Shown here: one piece after another, positions 1 to 9,638 of the stretch
Layout of the letters: each line of letters begins with the position of its first letter
Position numbering within the stretch: the stretch's first letter is position 1
From: Acidobacteriota bacterium
GTDB taxonomy: Bacteria > Acidobacteriota > Terriglobia > Acidiferrales > UBA7541
Direction: 5' to 3'
Assembly: GCA_003223245.1 (NCBI GenBank)
Contig: QHYI01000110.1
Coordinates: forward strand, 1 to 64,000
DNA length: 64,000 nucleotides
Translations under genes and position numbers: made by a program
The notes under the pieces: model-generated
What the model saw: the letters and a program-made list of their open reading frames with translations, nothing else
Databases searched by the model: none
Told to the model about the DNA's origin: nothing

Positions 1-164
1 ATCCGCACCCACGCGTCAAAAGGATTGGGAGTCTTCTCCTCCTGATCCTTAGCTTGATCGGCAAACGCGCGAGCAGTCACGTGGAACCCAATCACCAGCG
101 CGGCGCCACTCCTAGCGCTTTTCTTCAGGAAGTCACGGCGGTTTACGACGGGAGCAGTTGTCAT
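1..164 (-). CDS. Molybdopterin-binding oxidoreductase large subunit, N-terminus only (IorB-like)
   Basis: This is the first 54 codons of a gene that runs off the left edge. The start region carries a twin-arginine signal (RRDFLKK at residues 9-15) followed by a hydrophobic stretch, so the product is exported folded with its cofactor by the Tat route. It begins 40 bases after the stop of a two-[2Fe-2S] subunit on the same strand. That arrangement is typical of xanthine dehydrogenase-family, isoquinoline 1-oxidoreductase-type enzymes, in which the beta subunit holds molybdopterin and is Tat-exported. The catalytic domain lies outside the window, so the substrate cannot be named and the assignment rests mainly on the neighbour. 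Confidence 0.7.
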   Translation of the reverse strand, partial: MTTAPVVNRRDFLKKSARSGAALVIGFHVTARAFADQAKDQEEKTPNPFDAWVR

Positions 165-204
165 GGGACACCTCGGAGCAAATTGTGAGAGCCGTTCGGG
201 AAAA

Positions 205-684
205 CTATGCCGCCGAATGAGCCTTGCCGGCCATCGAGGACGCGGCGCGGTGAATGGCTTTGCGGATGCGCTGGTAAGTGCCGCAGCGGCAAATGTTGCC
301 ACTCATGGCATCGTCGATGTCCGCGTCGGTGGGGTTGGGTTTCTTTGCAAGCAACGCCGCCGCGGACATGATTTGTCCGGATTGGCAGTAGCCGCACTGC
401 GGAACGTCTTCTTCCATCCAGGCTTTCTGAACGGGATGGCGGCCATCGGCGGAAAGCCCTTCAATGGTCGTGACTTTCTTGCCCGCCACGCTCGAGATCG
501 GCGTGATGCACGAGCGCGTGGCTTCGCCGTTGATGTGAACGGTGCACGCGCCGCAAAGCGCCATGCCACAGCCAAATTTCGTGCCGGTCATATTCAGCGT
601 GTCGCGAAGCACCCAGAGCAGAGGCATATCCGGGCTGACATCGACCGACTGGGACTTGCCATTCAACGTGAACGTGATCGCCAT
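205..684 (-). CDS. (2Fe-2S)-binding oxidoreductase small subunit (IorA-like)
   Basis: This 159-residue protein has the two iron-sulfur domains of xanthine dehydrogenase-family small subunits. The plant-ferredoxin-like cluster is ligated by Cys39, Cys44, Cys47 and Cys59. The C-terminal helical domain uses Cys97, Cys100, Cys132 and Cys134 (CGYC and CRC motifs). It passes electrons from the molybdopterin subunit encoded just downstream to an outside acceptor. A strong ribosome site (AGGAGGT) ends four bases before the ATG and fixes the start. Length and cysteine spacing match isoquinoline 1-oxidoreductase alpha subunits, but aldehyde or other heterocycle substrates are equally possible. Confidence 0.9.
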   Translation of the reverse strand: MAITFTLNGKSQSVDVSPDMPLLWVLRDTLNMTGTKFGCGMALCGACTVHINGEATRSCITPISSVAGKKVTTIEGLSADGRHPVQKAWMEEDVPQCGYCQSGQIMSAAALLAKKPNPTDADIDDAMSGNICRCGTYQRIRKAIHRAASSMAGKAHSAA

Positions 685-1122
685 GGGGACCTCCTAGAGC
701 AGGGACATATGCTACACCAACTGAATCCGCAATCGGAAATGGGCGAAATACCGTTAACTTCAGGCGAACTGCCATCCGCAACGGGTGAACCGCCCAAAAT
801 CAAAGTGACCACCTTCCGGTGAAACTTCTTATCCACATTAAAGCCGTGGGTCATAGCTTCCTAGCATGTGCGCCCCCAGGAGCCAGCCGCAACAAGTCCG
901 CCCACGGGGTGATGCCGCGCAACGAGAGGCGCAAAAACGGCCGCCATTGCTGAGCCCGATCACGATAACGCGATCGCGGTCCAGAAAGTCGTACTTCCAG
1001 AGCATCGAATGGCGCCTCCATAACCTTCCAGCTCACTTTGAAAACACAGCTAGCCTCCTCACGCCCCGGCACACCGAAATGCCCTTGTTTTCAGGCGTTG
1101 GGCTAGTTGAGAGGTGAGCAGG
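685..1122. other. Intergenic region, no gene recognised
   Basis: About 440 bases lie between the start of the iron-sulfur subunit gene and the end of the large glycosyltransferase fusion. Short open frames exist on both strands, but none has a ribosome site, a recognisable domain or a credible composition. The part next to base 700 must hold the promoter of the oxidoreductase operon, though I see no convincing -35/-10 pair. Confidence 0.5.
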
Positions 1123-4100
1123 CTAGTTCCCTGCGACGGCCGCAGGTCTCGGTGGAGCTTGCGGCGCTAGGGGCGGTTCCGGCTCGACGCCACGCCATCC
1201 CACGGGACGGCCATGCACAGCTTCCTTCACGGAACGAAACAGCACCACGTACATCAACTGGCGGTAATAGAAGCGCTGCAGAAGCACGGGAACGAGCAGA
1301 GTCCAGTCTTCCTTGCGCTCGAGGGCGAAGGCGAGAACACAGGTCAAAACGTCAATCAGCAGGAAGCCGATGAAGAAAAACACGGAGCGCATCAGATCGC
1401 CGGTGGTCGCGTGGATGGTCGGCAGCCAGGAGAGTTGCAGCTTTTCGAGCGCCCAGAGCCCCACCGACCACAGGAACAATAAATCGATCAGCGGGGAGAT
1501 GAGCGGAAGCACCAGCTGAAAAACGAAGATGTTCGGCAACGCGATCCACCCCAGGGTGCCGTACTTCCAACGGAAAAGCATGCTGCTATGTTTCCAAAAG
1601 GATTGCAGCGTGCCAAAAGTCCACCGGAAACGCTGCCGGATGAGCTGGCCGGCCGTTTCCGGAGCTTCGGTCCACGCGATGGCCTCTTCGTCGTAGCCGA
1701 TGCGCCAGCCTACGCGGCGAATCGCAATGGTGAGGTCGGCGTCCTCGGCCACCGTATCCGCAGTAATGCCGCCCGCGGCTTCGATGGCTTGTTTGCGCCA
1801 TGCACCGAGCGCGCCGGGGACCACGGTGATGCAGTTCAAAAGGTCGAAAGCGCGCTTTTCCATGTTCTGGCTAGTGATGTATTCGAGCGCCTGCCAGCGC
1901 GTCAGCCAGCGCGAACGATTGCCCACCTTCACGTTGCCCGCCACCGCTCCCACCGTGGGGTCCGCAAAATGCCGGACCAGCTTGCGAATGGCATCGGGTT
2001 CAATTTCCGTATCCGCGTCGATGGTCACCACAATGTCGGTCTGCGCATGAGACAGGGCGACATTTAACGCCGCCGCTTTCCCGCGGTTCACCTGGTGAAT
2101 GATGCGTACGCGCGGGTCGCGTGCAAAATGCCGGTCCAACAGTTCTCCCGTTTTGTCTGCTGAACCGTCATTCACCACCACGACGTGAAGATCCGGATAG
2201 TCCGAGAGCAGCACGGAATTCACCGTTTGTACAATGACGCTTTCCTCGTTGTGTGCGGGAATCAGCACCGTCACGCCCGGCAGCGGCTCGCGAATATCAG
2301 GCCGGTCCGGGCGCAACTTTTCGATGAACGCCAGAATGCCGATGATCAGCGTGCGGCCGCCCACAAGAACAATCCCTAGAATAAACGTGACCGTGATGGC
2401 CACCCAAAACCAGTGATAAATGCCGAAGATGAAGCCGTCCGCGCGCGCCTCAAATTGTTCCTGGGGCGAAAGTGGCAACATCACCTGGGCGCGCGTTTTG
2501 CCAATCAACTCGGGCACGGATACAAATTCATATCCCTGGGCGCGCAGCGCGTCGATCAACCGGGGGAGGGCGCTGACCGTTTGGCTGCGATTCCCGCCGC
2601 CATCATGCAGAAGCATGATGTTTCCCTCAGGCGCCTCGCTCAAGGCGTTCTCCACGATGGCTGCCGCCGGCAACGAAACGCCTGGGGCAATCTGCTTCCA
2701 ATCGTGCGGATCTACTCTCTGGCCGACGATGATGTAGCCCATCTCTTGCGCCGTCGGAAGATGCGAAACCTCCTCGGCGAACTCCGGCTGATGATCAATT
2801 CCATAAGGCGGCCGGAAAAGCAGGGGCTTGGCGCCGACCACACTTTCGATCAGGCGCTCGGTGAGGTTGAGCTCCCAGCGAATTTGTGTGTTCGACAGGT
2901 TCGGGCTCTCCCAGTCCGGATGCGAGTACGTGTGATTTCCGATTTCGTGCCCTTCGGCGTATTCCCGCCGCAGCAGTTGCGGCCACTTGTTCGCGGACAA
3001 ACCGATCACGAAGAAGGTCGCCGGGACTTTCTTTTCCTTCAGAACATCCAGGATTTTTGGCGTCCAGGTCGGATCCGGGCCGTCATCAAAAGTGAGGGCA
3101 AGTTTCTTCTTCGCGGCGCCGATCTGGTCGATGTGATAGGAAAGCGGATAGGCATCGTATTTTTCACTGGTAATCAGGTCGCTCGGCGAATCGTAAGTAA
3201 AGCTGCGGTGGCCGCGTTTCGGGGTATCCAGGAAGTGCCACACGTCGCCATCGCCTTCCAGGATCAAGTCCGGTCCTGGCGGAAGGTCTTCGATCTTCTG
3301 GCGGATGGCATCGTTGGGTCGCGTGGCGTCCCAAATCGGCCATAGCGAAGTATCGGCGGAGCCCAGCCGCCACAATGCCGTGCCCTGCACTCCCATACGC
3401 TCGCTCGCGCGGAGCTCGTTGTAGGCCGTCACCGCATCGAGCATCCACACCTGGTGCACATGATTGTGCTCGTCGTAATAAGAGTAGTGCGGATTCAGCG
3501 AGGGAGAATCGAAATCCACCTGCGTTTCGGACTCAAAAGCATGAAGCAGGGCTTCCTGGATGCTGAGGGGCTGCGCGGCCTCGTGGGTTTTCTGCCCGTT
3601 ATCCGACCAGTCGTACGCGTAGCTGCCCACGGCGACGATAAGCTTCCTCGGCGGCACGACCTCCCGGATTTGGCGCAGGTTCTCCACATACCAGTCTTGG
3701 GAGGCAATGGGACCTGGCGGTGAAGTCTGCCAATGCTCGTCGAAGTTAAACAGCACGATGGCGTCGCACTGCTTGGCGAAGAATCCGTAGTCATAGGCGT
3801 CGTCTCGCGCGGGGAGGGCGAGCATCAGCTTTAGCCCGACCGCATGCAGTGCTGCACCCAGTTCTGCCGCGAATTCCCGGTAATGCGCCTGGCTCGTGTC
3901 CGGAACTTCCTCGAAATCGACGACGATGCCGGCTTCGTGGGATTGCACGGCGAATTGCGTCACATCGCTCACCAGCTTCTGCCGCGACGCGGGGCTGGCC
4001 AGCATGTTCACCATTTCCGGGATGCGCCAATGTACGCCGTCGTAGTTGTTCAGCAGTGCCATCATCGGCAGTTCGACCGGGGGATTCAGAGACTTCATCC

Positions 4101-4584
4101 ATTGGTGCAACTCATCTTGTTTCAGGATGGCTACCGCTTCCGAAGGAGAAGCTTTGACGCGATTCTGCCCGTGCTCGTAATCCACGATGGTCAAAGCGCC
4201 GTTGGCGCTCACGGCGTGAAGCTGCTCGGGAATCAGCAGGTCGATTTCCCGGTAATGCTTCTTTAAAGAAGCGAGGCTGTTGGGGTCCCAACTCACGAAA
4301 AACGCGGCGCGCACGGGATCGTAGCTGGCGGGCACCGTCCCGATGTTGGCCACGCGGCGCCTGCGGCCCTCGCGCACGGGCAGCTTCTTCTTTGTTTTCA
4401 ACGCGTGGTAGCCGAGCTTGGTGTCCGGAAGCAAGCCCGCTGGCAAATCGACGCTCACCGCGATGGTGATGAAAAAATACACCAGCAGCAAAGTGAGCAC
4501 CACTCCGCTGATTTCCAGCACACGCCGAGTGCGGCGCCAGCGCACACGCTCCGCGTCGTAAAAGATCGGCCTTCGTTCTTTCAT
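1123..4584 (-). CDS. GH18-like / NodB deacetylase / GT2 fusion, polysaccharide synthase
   Basis: This 1153-residue membrane protein joins three carbohydrate enzymes. After a membrane anchor at about 24-45 comes a GH18-like barrel (about 75-430) with the VVDFEE active-site strand at 221-226. Next is a polysaccharide deacetylase (NodB/CE4, about 490-695) with TFDDGPD at 498-504, HTYSH at 551-555, RPPYG at 591-595 and LLHDG at 658-662. A second membrane segment (about 718-752) leads to a processive GT2 domain with DGS 806-808, DAD 856-858, EDAD 947-950 and QRFRW 984-988, then C-terminal membrane helices. The topology puts synthesis in the cytoplasm and trimming/deacetylation outside. By analogy with PgaB plus PgaC, the product may be an N-acetylhexosamine polymer; that is inference. 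Confidence 0.9.
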   Translation of the reverse strand: MKERRPIFYDAERVRWRRTRRVLEISGVVLTLLLVYFFITIAVSVDLPAGLLPDTKLGYHALKTKKKLPVREGRRRRVANIGTVPASYDPVRAAFFVSWDPNSLASLKKHYREIDLLIPEQLHAVSANGALTIVDYEHGQNRVKASPSEAVAILKQDELHQWMKSLNPPVELPMMALLNNYDGVHWRIPEMVNMLASPASRQKLVSDVTQFAVQSHEAGIVVDFEEVPDTSQAHYREFAAELGAALHAVGLKLMLALPARDDAYDYGFFAKQCDAIVLFNFDEHWQTSPPGPIASQDWYVENLRQIREVVPPRKLIVAVGSYAYDWSDNGQKTHEAAQPLSIQEALLHAFESETQVDFDSPSLNPHYSYYDEHNHVHQVWMLDAVTAYNELRASERMGVQGTALWRLGSADTSLWPIWDATRPNDAIRQKIEDLPPGPDLILEGDGDVWHFLDTPKRGHRSFTYDSPSDLITSEKYDAYPLSYHIDQIGAAKKKLALTFDDGPDPTWTPKILDVLKEKKVPATFFVIGLSANKWPQLLRREYAEGHEIGNHTYSHPDWESPNLSNTQIRWELNLTERLIESVVGAKPLLFRPPYGIDHQPEFAEEVSHLPTAQEMGYIIVGQRVDPHDWKQIAPGVSLPAAAIVENALSEAPEGNIMLLHDGGGNRSQTVSALPRLIDALRAQGYEFVSVPELIGKTRAQVMLPLSPQEQFEARADGFIFGIYHWFWVAITVTFILGIVLVGGRTLIIGILAFIEKLRPDRPDIREPLPGVTVLIPAHNEESVIVQTVNSVLLSDYPDLHVVVVNDGSADKTGELLDRHFARDPRVRIIHQVNRGKAAALNVALSHAQTDIVVTIDADTEIEPDAIRKLVRHFADPTVGAVAGNVKVGNRSRWLTRWQALEYITSQNMEKRAFDLLNCITVVPGALGAWRKQAIEAAGGITADTVAEDADLTIAIRRVGWRIGYDEEAIAWTEAPETAGQLIRQRFRWTFGTLQSFWKHSSMLFRWKYGTLGWIALPNIFVFQLVLPLISPLIDLLFLWSVGLWALEKLQLSWLPTIHATTGDLMRSVFFFIGFLLIDVLTCVLAFALERKEDWTLLVPVLLQRFYYRQLMYVVLFRSVKEAVHGRPVGWRGVEPEPPLAPQAPPRPAAVAGN

Positions 4585-4685
4585 TGAATCTGCTTAGCTC
4601 TTCGGGATGGCGGCGAACGCGGCTCCTCACTGGGGGAGCCTTTCCGCGCGATTCCGCCCCCTCTATTGTAAGATGCGTTTCGCCG

Positions 4686-6365
4686 ATGAAGCGAATTTTC
4701 TCGAACACGGTTTTTGCCTTGGTAGTAGGGCTGGGCCTGCGCTTGTTTTTCGTGCTGGAACTTCCCACCAACTCGGGCGACACCGTTTTTTACGAGCAGA
4801 TCGCTACAAACTGGCTCCGGCACCACGTCTTCGCCATGAACGTGCAAGGGGCTGTCACTCCCGTGGATATGAGAATGCCCGGGTATCCCGGGTTCCTTGC
4901 CCTGATCTACGTGCTCACCGGCCGAGGGGGAGAATCCGCGCGCCAGCGGGTCATGCTCGCGCAAATTGTCGTCGATCTCCTCGGCTGCCTGGTGATCGCA
5001 CGACTCGCCAAGATTTTGGCTTGTGCTTCCGAAAACGAAGCACGGAGCGGGAAGGCGTATACCGTTGCGCTTTGGCTGGCGGCGCTCTGTCCTTTCACGG
5101 CGAACTACACCGCCGTGCCGCTCAGCGAAGTTTTCGCCTGTTTGTGGACCGGGCTTGCGTGTTGCATCCTTGCGGTGGCACTCGGCAGAGTGAAGAAGCC
5201 GGATTTCCTCGTCAGCGGATGCCACCTGCCCTTGAGACCTCACATGTCCCCTGTGCAATTGACCGGGAGCGTGGAGCGCGCGGCTCTGGGTGCAGGACTG
5301 GTCGCGGGGGTGGGTGCCTTATTTCGTCCGGAAACTCCCATTCTGTTGATCGCCGCCGCGGTCGTGTTCGCCGCATTGTTGTTTCGTCTTCATGAATTCG
5401 TGCGCTGGTTCTGGGTCACCGGAGCGATGCTCATCGGCTGCCTGGTGGTTCTGTCTCCCTGGGCTTTGCGCAACCTGCGCACTTTTGGCGAAGTCCAGTT
5501 TCTCAACCCGAAATATTCCACTCTTCCCGGGGAGATCGTTCCTTACGGCTTCATGGCTTGGGAGAAGACCTGGCTGTACCGCGTCCGCGATTGTTATCTG
5601 GTTCCCTGGAAACTGAATGACGAGGCCATCAATGTCCACGACATCCCCGCGAGGGCCTTCGATTCTCGGGAAGAAAAGCAGCGCGTCGCGGACATTCTCG
5701 AACAGTACAACGAAGACCTGACGCTGACGAAAGAAGAGGACGATGCCTTTGGCAAAATCGCGCGTGAACGCGTCCGCCGCCATCCGCTTCGCATCTTTGT
5801 TTGGATTCCTGTTGCGCGTGCCGTGGTCATCTGGTTTAGCCCGCGCATCGAGCTCCTGCCGATTTCCGGCGACGTCTTTCCTTTGGCGCAGAAGTTCGAC
5901 GAGGATCCGGCAGATCAAGGATTCACGGTTTTGCTCTTCTTCCTGAACCTTGTTTACCTAAGCCTGGGAGTCTGGGGCGCCGTGAAACTCTGGCTTTCCC
6001 GGGACCGCCAAACGCCGGATTGGCGTAGTTCCGAGGCCCGCTCCACCGAGGACCCAGACGCCCCGACCGTCGACCCAGGCGCCGCTCGGGTGCTGCAAGG
6101 GTCTGGCGTTCCCGGGATCGCCAATCGCCGGATTGGCATAGTCGACCCCGCAAGCGCCGCCGTCCGCCCCATCGTTGCGTTCTTCCTGCTCTTCTTTCTG
6201 CTCCGTACCGCCTTCCTCACCACTCTAGAAACTCCCGAGCCGCGCTACGTCCTCGAATGCTTCCCCGCCCTCATCGCGCTGGCCGCCCAACTGTTCTCTA
6301 GCAAACCCGCTTCACTCACCCGAGACGCCCCTATCTTTCATCGGTCGGTTCGGGGTGAATCGTGA
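4686..6365 (+). CDS. Polytopic membrane glycosyltransferase, PMT/ArnT-like (GT39/GT83 type)
   Basis: The 559-residue product has about ten hydrophobic helices. An acidic motif (NSGDTVFYEQIA) follows the first helix, as in lipid-linked sugar transferases of the PMT/ArnT clan, which move a sugar from a polyprenyl phosphate to an outer acceptor. I start it at the ATG at 4686. The frame is open back to 4584, but that would overlap the start of the divergent fusion gene. Residues about 441-486 are an Arg/Pro/Asp-rich insert between two helices and contain the 24-base repeats listed separately. The 3' end overlaps the convergent CDF gene by 35 bases. Acceptor and donor are unknown. Confidence 0.75.
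   Translation: MKRIFSNTVFALVVGLGLRLFFVLELPTNSGDTVFYEQIATNWLRHHVFAMNVQGAVTPVDMRMPGYPGFLALIYVLTGRGGESARQRVMLAQIVVDLLGCLVIARLAKILACASENEARSGKAYTVALWLAALCPFTANYTAVPLSEVFACLWTGLACCILAVALGRVKKPDFLVSGCHLPLRPHMSPVQLTGSVERAALGAGLVAGVGALFRPETPILLIAAAVVFAALLFRLHEFVRWFWVTGAMLIGCLVVLSPWALRNLRTFGEVQFLNPKYSTLPGEIVPYGFMAWEKTWLYRVRDCYLVPWKLNDEAINVHDIPARAFDSREEKQRVADILEQYNEDLTLTKEEDDAFGKIARERVRRHPLRIFVWIPVARAVVIWFSPRIELLPISGDVFPLAQKFDEDPADQGFTVLLFFLNLVYLSLGVWGAVKLWLSRDRQTPDWRSSEARSTEDPDAPTVDPGAARVLQGSGVPGIANRRIGIVDPASAAVRPIVAFFLLFFLLRTAFLTTLETPEPRYVLECFPALIALAAQLFSSKPASLTRDAPIFHRSVRGES
6006..6142 (+). repeat. Pair of 24-base palindromic direct repeats inside the glycosyltransferase gene
   Basis: Two copies of a 24-base unit lie at 6006-6029 and 6119-6142 and differ at two positions. 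Each holds an inverted repeat: CGCCAA/TTGGCG in the first copy and CCAATC/GATTGG around a four-base loop in the second. The whole 137-base stretch keeps the reading frame and encodes a polar segment between two membrane helices. This looks like insertion of a palindromic element into a tolerant loop. Confidence 0.75.
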
Positions 6366-7755
6366 CGCGGTGGATTTGCTGGAACTTTTCCTTTACGCGG
6401 TCTTCCAATGCGGCGGTCACATCGTGGACTTGCGTGATGGGCAGCTCGCTCTTCATGGTGCAGTGGCAGGAAACCAGGATATGTTGCTCCACCTGCCTCA
6501 CGCGGACGTCATGGCAATTCACCAGTTCATCGAATTCCAACCTCAGCCCGTTCAGAAAGTTCTCAATGGCTTTCGCGAGCTGGTTCATCTCCCCGAGGCC
6601 GGAGTCGGGCGTGGCGATGTGGTGCCCCAGGGGCTCGATGTGAATGTTGACGTCCATCGCTCCACCGCGCAGTTCGCGAATCTTTTCCTCCAATTCGCTG
6701 GCCTGGCGATGGGCTTCGCGGAGGCTCAGATTATCGTCCACTTCCAGGTGCAATTCGATGAAAAGGCGGCCATCCTGCTGCGACGCGCGCACTTCGTGAA
6801 TCGCCAGCCCCATGCGCTGCGCCACCGCGCGAATCGCCTCGAAAAGATGTTCGCCCACAGGCGCGCGCGGCTCGACGTGCACCATCACGTCGGAAGGAAC
6901 AATCTCGCTGACGCGCTTTTCGATGGCCTCGGTCAGCGCGTGTACCTGCTCGAGACTCGCGGTGCGCGGCACACTGACCGTGGCGTCCACAAAATGCCGG
7001 TTGCCCGCGCGGCGCACGCGCACGCGCACCACGTCCAGCACGCCCTCCATGCGTTCCAGGGCCAGGGCGATCTCGTGTTGCAAGCCCTTCGGGGCGGCGT
7101 CCAGCAGCGCGTCCATCGTGCGCCGGCCCAGTTGCGAGCCGACCCACAAGATCACCGCCGCGACCGCCAGGCCCGCGAGCGCGTCCGCGTAGATCAGCCA
7201 GGGCAAATTCCACGTTTCGCCGGCCCATACCAGCCCGATCCCAATGATGACCACCGTGGTGCTCCAGACGTCGGTCGAAAAATGCAGCGCGTCGGCTTCC
7301 AGGGCTTCGCTTGAAAACTTCCTGGCAGCATGCCGCAGGGCTCGCGCGCGAGTGAGATCGATGCCCAGCGCGATGAGCAACACCGAGAGCGCCAGCACGC
7401 TCGGCTGGATGTGCACGCTGCGGAAAAACATGCGATCAAACGCTTCGTAAATGATGTACAGGGCGGTCAGCGCCAGCAAGCCGGCCTCGACGAACGCGGA
7501 AAAATTCTCAAACTTCCCATGACCATAGAGGTGCCGCTCATCGGCAGGCAGGTCCGACATGCGCACCGAAAGGAAGGTGATGATCGCGGCAATCAGGTCC
7601 AGGCCGGAGTGCAACGCTTCGGAAAGCACCCCAAGGCTTCCCGTGCGGACGACCAGAAAAGTCTTTAAACAAACTAAAAGTGCGGCGGAGCCCACGCTCA
7701 AGAGCGCAGCGCGCTTCTTCTCCCGCGCTTCCTCGATTGGAGCGGCCGTTTCCAT
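6331..7755 (-). CDS. Cation diffusion facilitator family metal transporter, long C-terminus
   Basis: This 474-residue antiporter exports divalent metal (Zn, Fe, Mn or Co) in exchange for protons. The membrane part shows the two metal-binding signatures HxxxD: His49/Asp53 in helix 2, and Asp155, His158 and Asp162 in helix 5. It also has the HLYGHGKFE loop typical of the family. Usual CDF proteins are about 300 residues. Here the cytoplasmic part continues for a further ~170 residues and looks like repeated dimerisation (ZT_dimer) domains with several histidines. It is convergent with the upstream glycosyltransferase gene and overlaps its end. Metal specificity is not predictable from this reading. 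Confidence 0.92.
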   Translation of the reverse strand: METAAPIEEAREKKRAALLSVGSAALLVCLKTFLVVRTGSLGVLSEALHSGLDLIAAIITFLSVRMSDLPADERHLYGHGKFENFSAFVEAGLLALTALYIIYEAFDRMFFRSVHIQPSVLALSVLLIALGIDLTRARALRHAARKFSSEALEADALHFSTDVWSTTVVIIGIGLVWAGETWNLPWLIYADALAGLAVAAVILWVGSQLGRRTMDALLDAAPKGLQHEIALALERMEGVLDVVRVRVRRAGNRHFVDATVSVPRTASLEQVHALTEAIEKRVSEIVPSDVMVHVEPRAPVGEHLFEAIRAVAQRMGLAIHEVRASQQDGRLFIELHLEVDDNLSLREAHRQASELEEKIRELRGGAMDVNIHIEPLGHHIATPDSGLGEMNQLAKAIENFLNGLRLEFDELVNCHDVRVRQVEQHILVSCHCTMKSELPITQVHDVTAALEDRVKEKFQQIHRVTIHPEPTDER

Positions 7756-7839
7756 CGAGGAACTAGACTACCTCAGATTTTGGTTTCCTTAAGCGCAACG
7801 GCAAGCACGAACGCAAGAACGACACGCAATCCAGTGGGC

Positions 7840-9638
7840 TTATTTCGCTGCGGTCATAGGGGGCGGAGGAAGCAGCGCAAGCCGTTTCGCTTCGGCGCGT
7901 TCGCCGCGCACTTCGACTTCGTCGAAGAGCAACGACGGCGCGACCACCGAAGCAGGCAAGCTCGCTCCAGGTTGCGCCGATCCAAAGGCGCTGAGCGCGG
8001 TTCCCGCGAAGCCGTTTGACTGGCTTTGCATGTAATGGAAGACAAAATCATCGTTGCCGATGCCGGCGATATTCCGCAGCGCGCGTGTGCTCAAACCGAT
8101 GATGCGGGCCCCCCGAACAATTTCTTCGCGCCCGCTGTCCGGATAAATGCGGTAGACAATGAGCGGCAAGCGGTCGCCCGTGCCGGCGCCGCCGCCGAAG
8201 CTCGCCAGCAGTTCGGAAAAATCATCTTGATGCAGCAAGCTCAACGCCGGATTGTCCATCTCGCGAACCGCGAGGCAGTACTTCTCCCGTTGCGATTGCT
8301 TTTCCTGCCGGCATTCGTCCAGGAACTTCTTCCGCAAATCCGCGGGCGAAAGCGTTTCGCTCGAAGAAAAAATCAGATTGCTCATGGTCGGTTTGGCGTC
8401 GTTCAAGCCCGCCGCGCGCCCGTGCCCATTCGATTGCTCGAAGTCGGGCCCCGGACGCCGGGACATGAGCTCGCCCTTGAGTACGCCGTTTTCTACCAAG
8501 GTGACTTTCTGCCCACGAACGCCTTCCTCGTCCACGTCGTATCCGCCGACGAGCGGAGTGCCTTTGAACTCTTTCAGACCCGGGTCATCCACCAGCGTGA
8601 CGCCGGGCGGCAAAACGCGCGCACCCAAACGCCCCACGAAATCGGCGGCCGCGCTCCGTTGATCGCGGGACTTAACACCTGGGCGAGCAACGATGCGGCT
8701 GCGCGAGCTTCAAAAAGCACAGGGCCGGTGTAATCCTGCGCCGGCGGCGCCGAACGCAGCGCCATCAATTCCGTGCACGCGACGTTCAGGCCCTTGCGCA
8801 CCGCGTCCACGTTTGGCAAGTTCGCCGGACGCGTTGCGTACGTCGCGTAGAAATGATTCACGGGCACGCCATCGTCCGCCACCGCGTTCATCCCCCCGTC
8901 GATGCCCGCAAAATGGCGATTTTGCCGAATCTCCGTGCCCTCGCTGGTGAGCAGATACTCGGTCGCGTAAACCAGATAATAGGTGACGCGGGATTCGTGA
9001 ATCTGCGAAAACGCGCGCATCACCTCGGAAGCTTCCCGCGCTTCCTGTTCCCAGTTGCGGTTGGTCCAGTCAGGCGCTTCCAGCGGCTCGATGAGCCGCA
9101 CCGGCTCCGCTTTCGAAAAATCGTCAATGTCGGACTGCCGCGCCAGGCTGCTCAGGTAACCCCTTTTCCGCGAGTAGGTGTCGACAGCTTCCTTGAAGGC
9201 TTGGTCGGTGGCAATCCACAAATCCTGGCGCAGCGAATCGTAATCGCGGTCGATTCCCACCGATCCGGTCGGACCAATGAAACCTTGGAACCCGTCGTCG
9301 CTCACGAAATTCGAGCTGTCCAGTTTATAGCTGCCCACGCGCGCCGAAACATTCATGAAGCGGTTTCGCCGGTGCGTGCTCGAAAGCAAATCGCCGAACT
9401 CCGCGACGATTTCGCGCACCTCCAAATCCAGAATGCGGTATTCAATGTAGAACGGACGCACCGGCTGGTCGGAGTTGGGAATCTGCAATTCCAGCCGCGC
9501 TTTTGACCGCGCCATCTCGTCGTGCATGGCCTGAAGGGTGTGGTCATTGTCCTGTTGCGCCCCCGCGACGCCGGCCGTTGCACAGCTCAGAGCCGCAAGA
9601 AGAAGCATCACTCCTGCAATTTTCCCCGCGCGCCTCAC
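7840..9638 (-). pseudogene. Exported TldE/PmbA-like protein, frameshifted
   Basis: Two frames together encode one protein. Residues from 9638 down to about 8650 give a signal peptide and the N-terminal TldD/PmbA fold. The rest, from about 8650 to 7840, continues in another frame with the conserved C-terminal part (VTLVDDPG, MSRRPGPDFEQSNGHG, FGGGAGTGDRLPL). The frame change falls near 8640-8660, just where the active paralogue next door has its metal-binding HExxxGHRxE motif. Here that motif is replaced by a sequence with no metal-binding histidines, so this is a TldE-like non-catalytic partner. It is translationally coupled to the downstream-encoded paralogue (ATGA overlap at 9635-9638). The shift may be real decay or a sequencing error. 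Confidence 0.8.

Noticed and set aside
866-1373. Plus-strand short frames in the 685-1122 gap running into the GT fusion
   Set aside because: No ribosome site, no domain, Arg/Ser-rich random composition, and partial overlap with the C-terminus of the fusion.
2413-3345. 310-codon plus-strand frame opposite the GH18/CE4/GT2 fusion
   Set aside because: It lies fully inside a gene with intact motifs on the other strand; composition is that of an antisense shadow.
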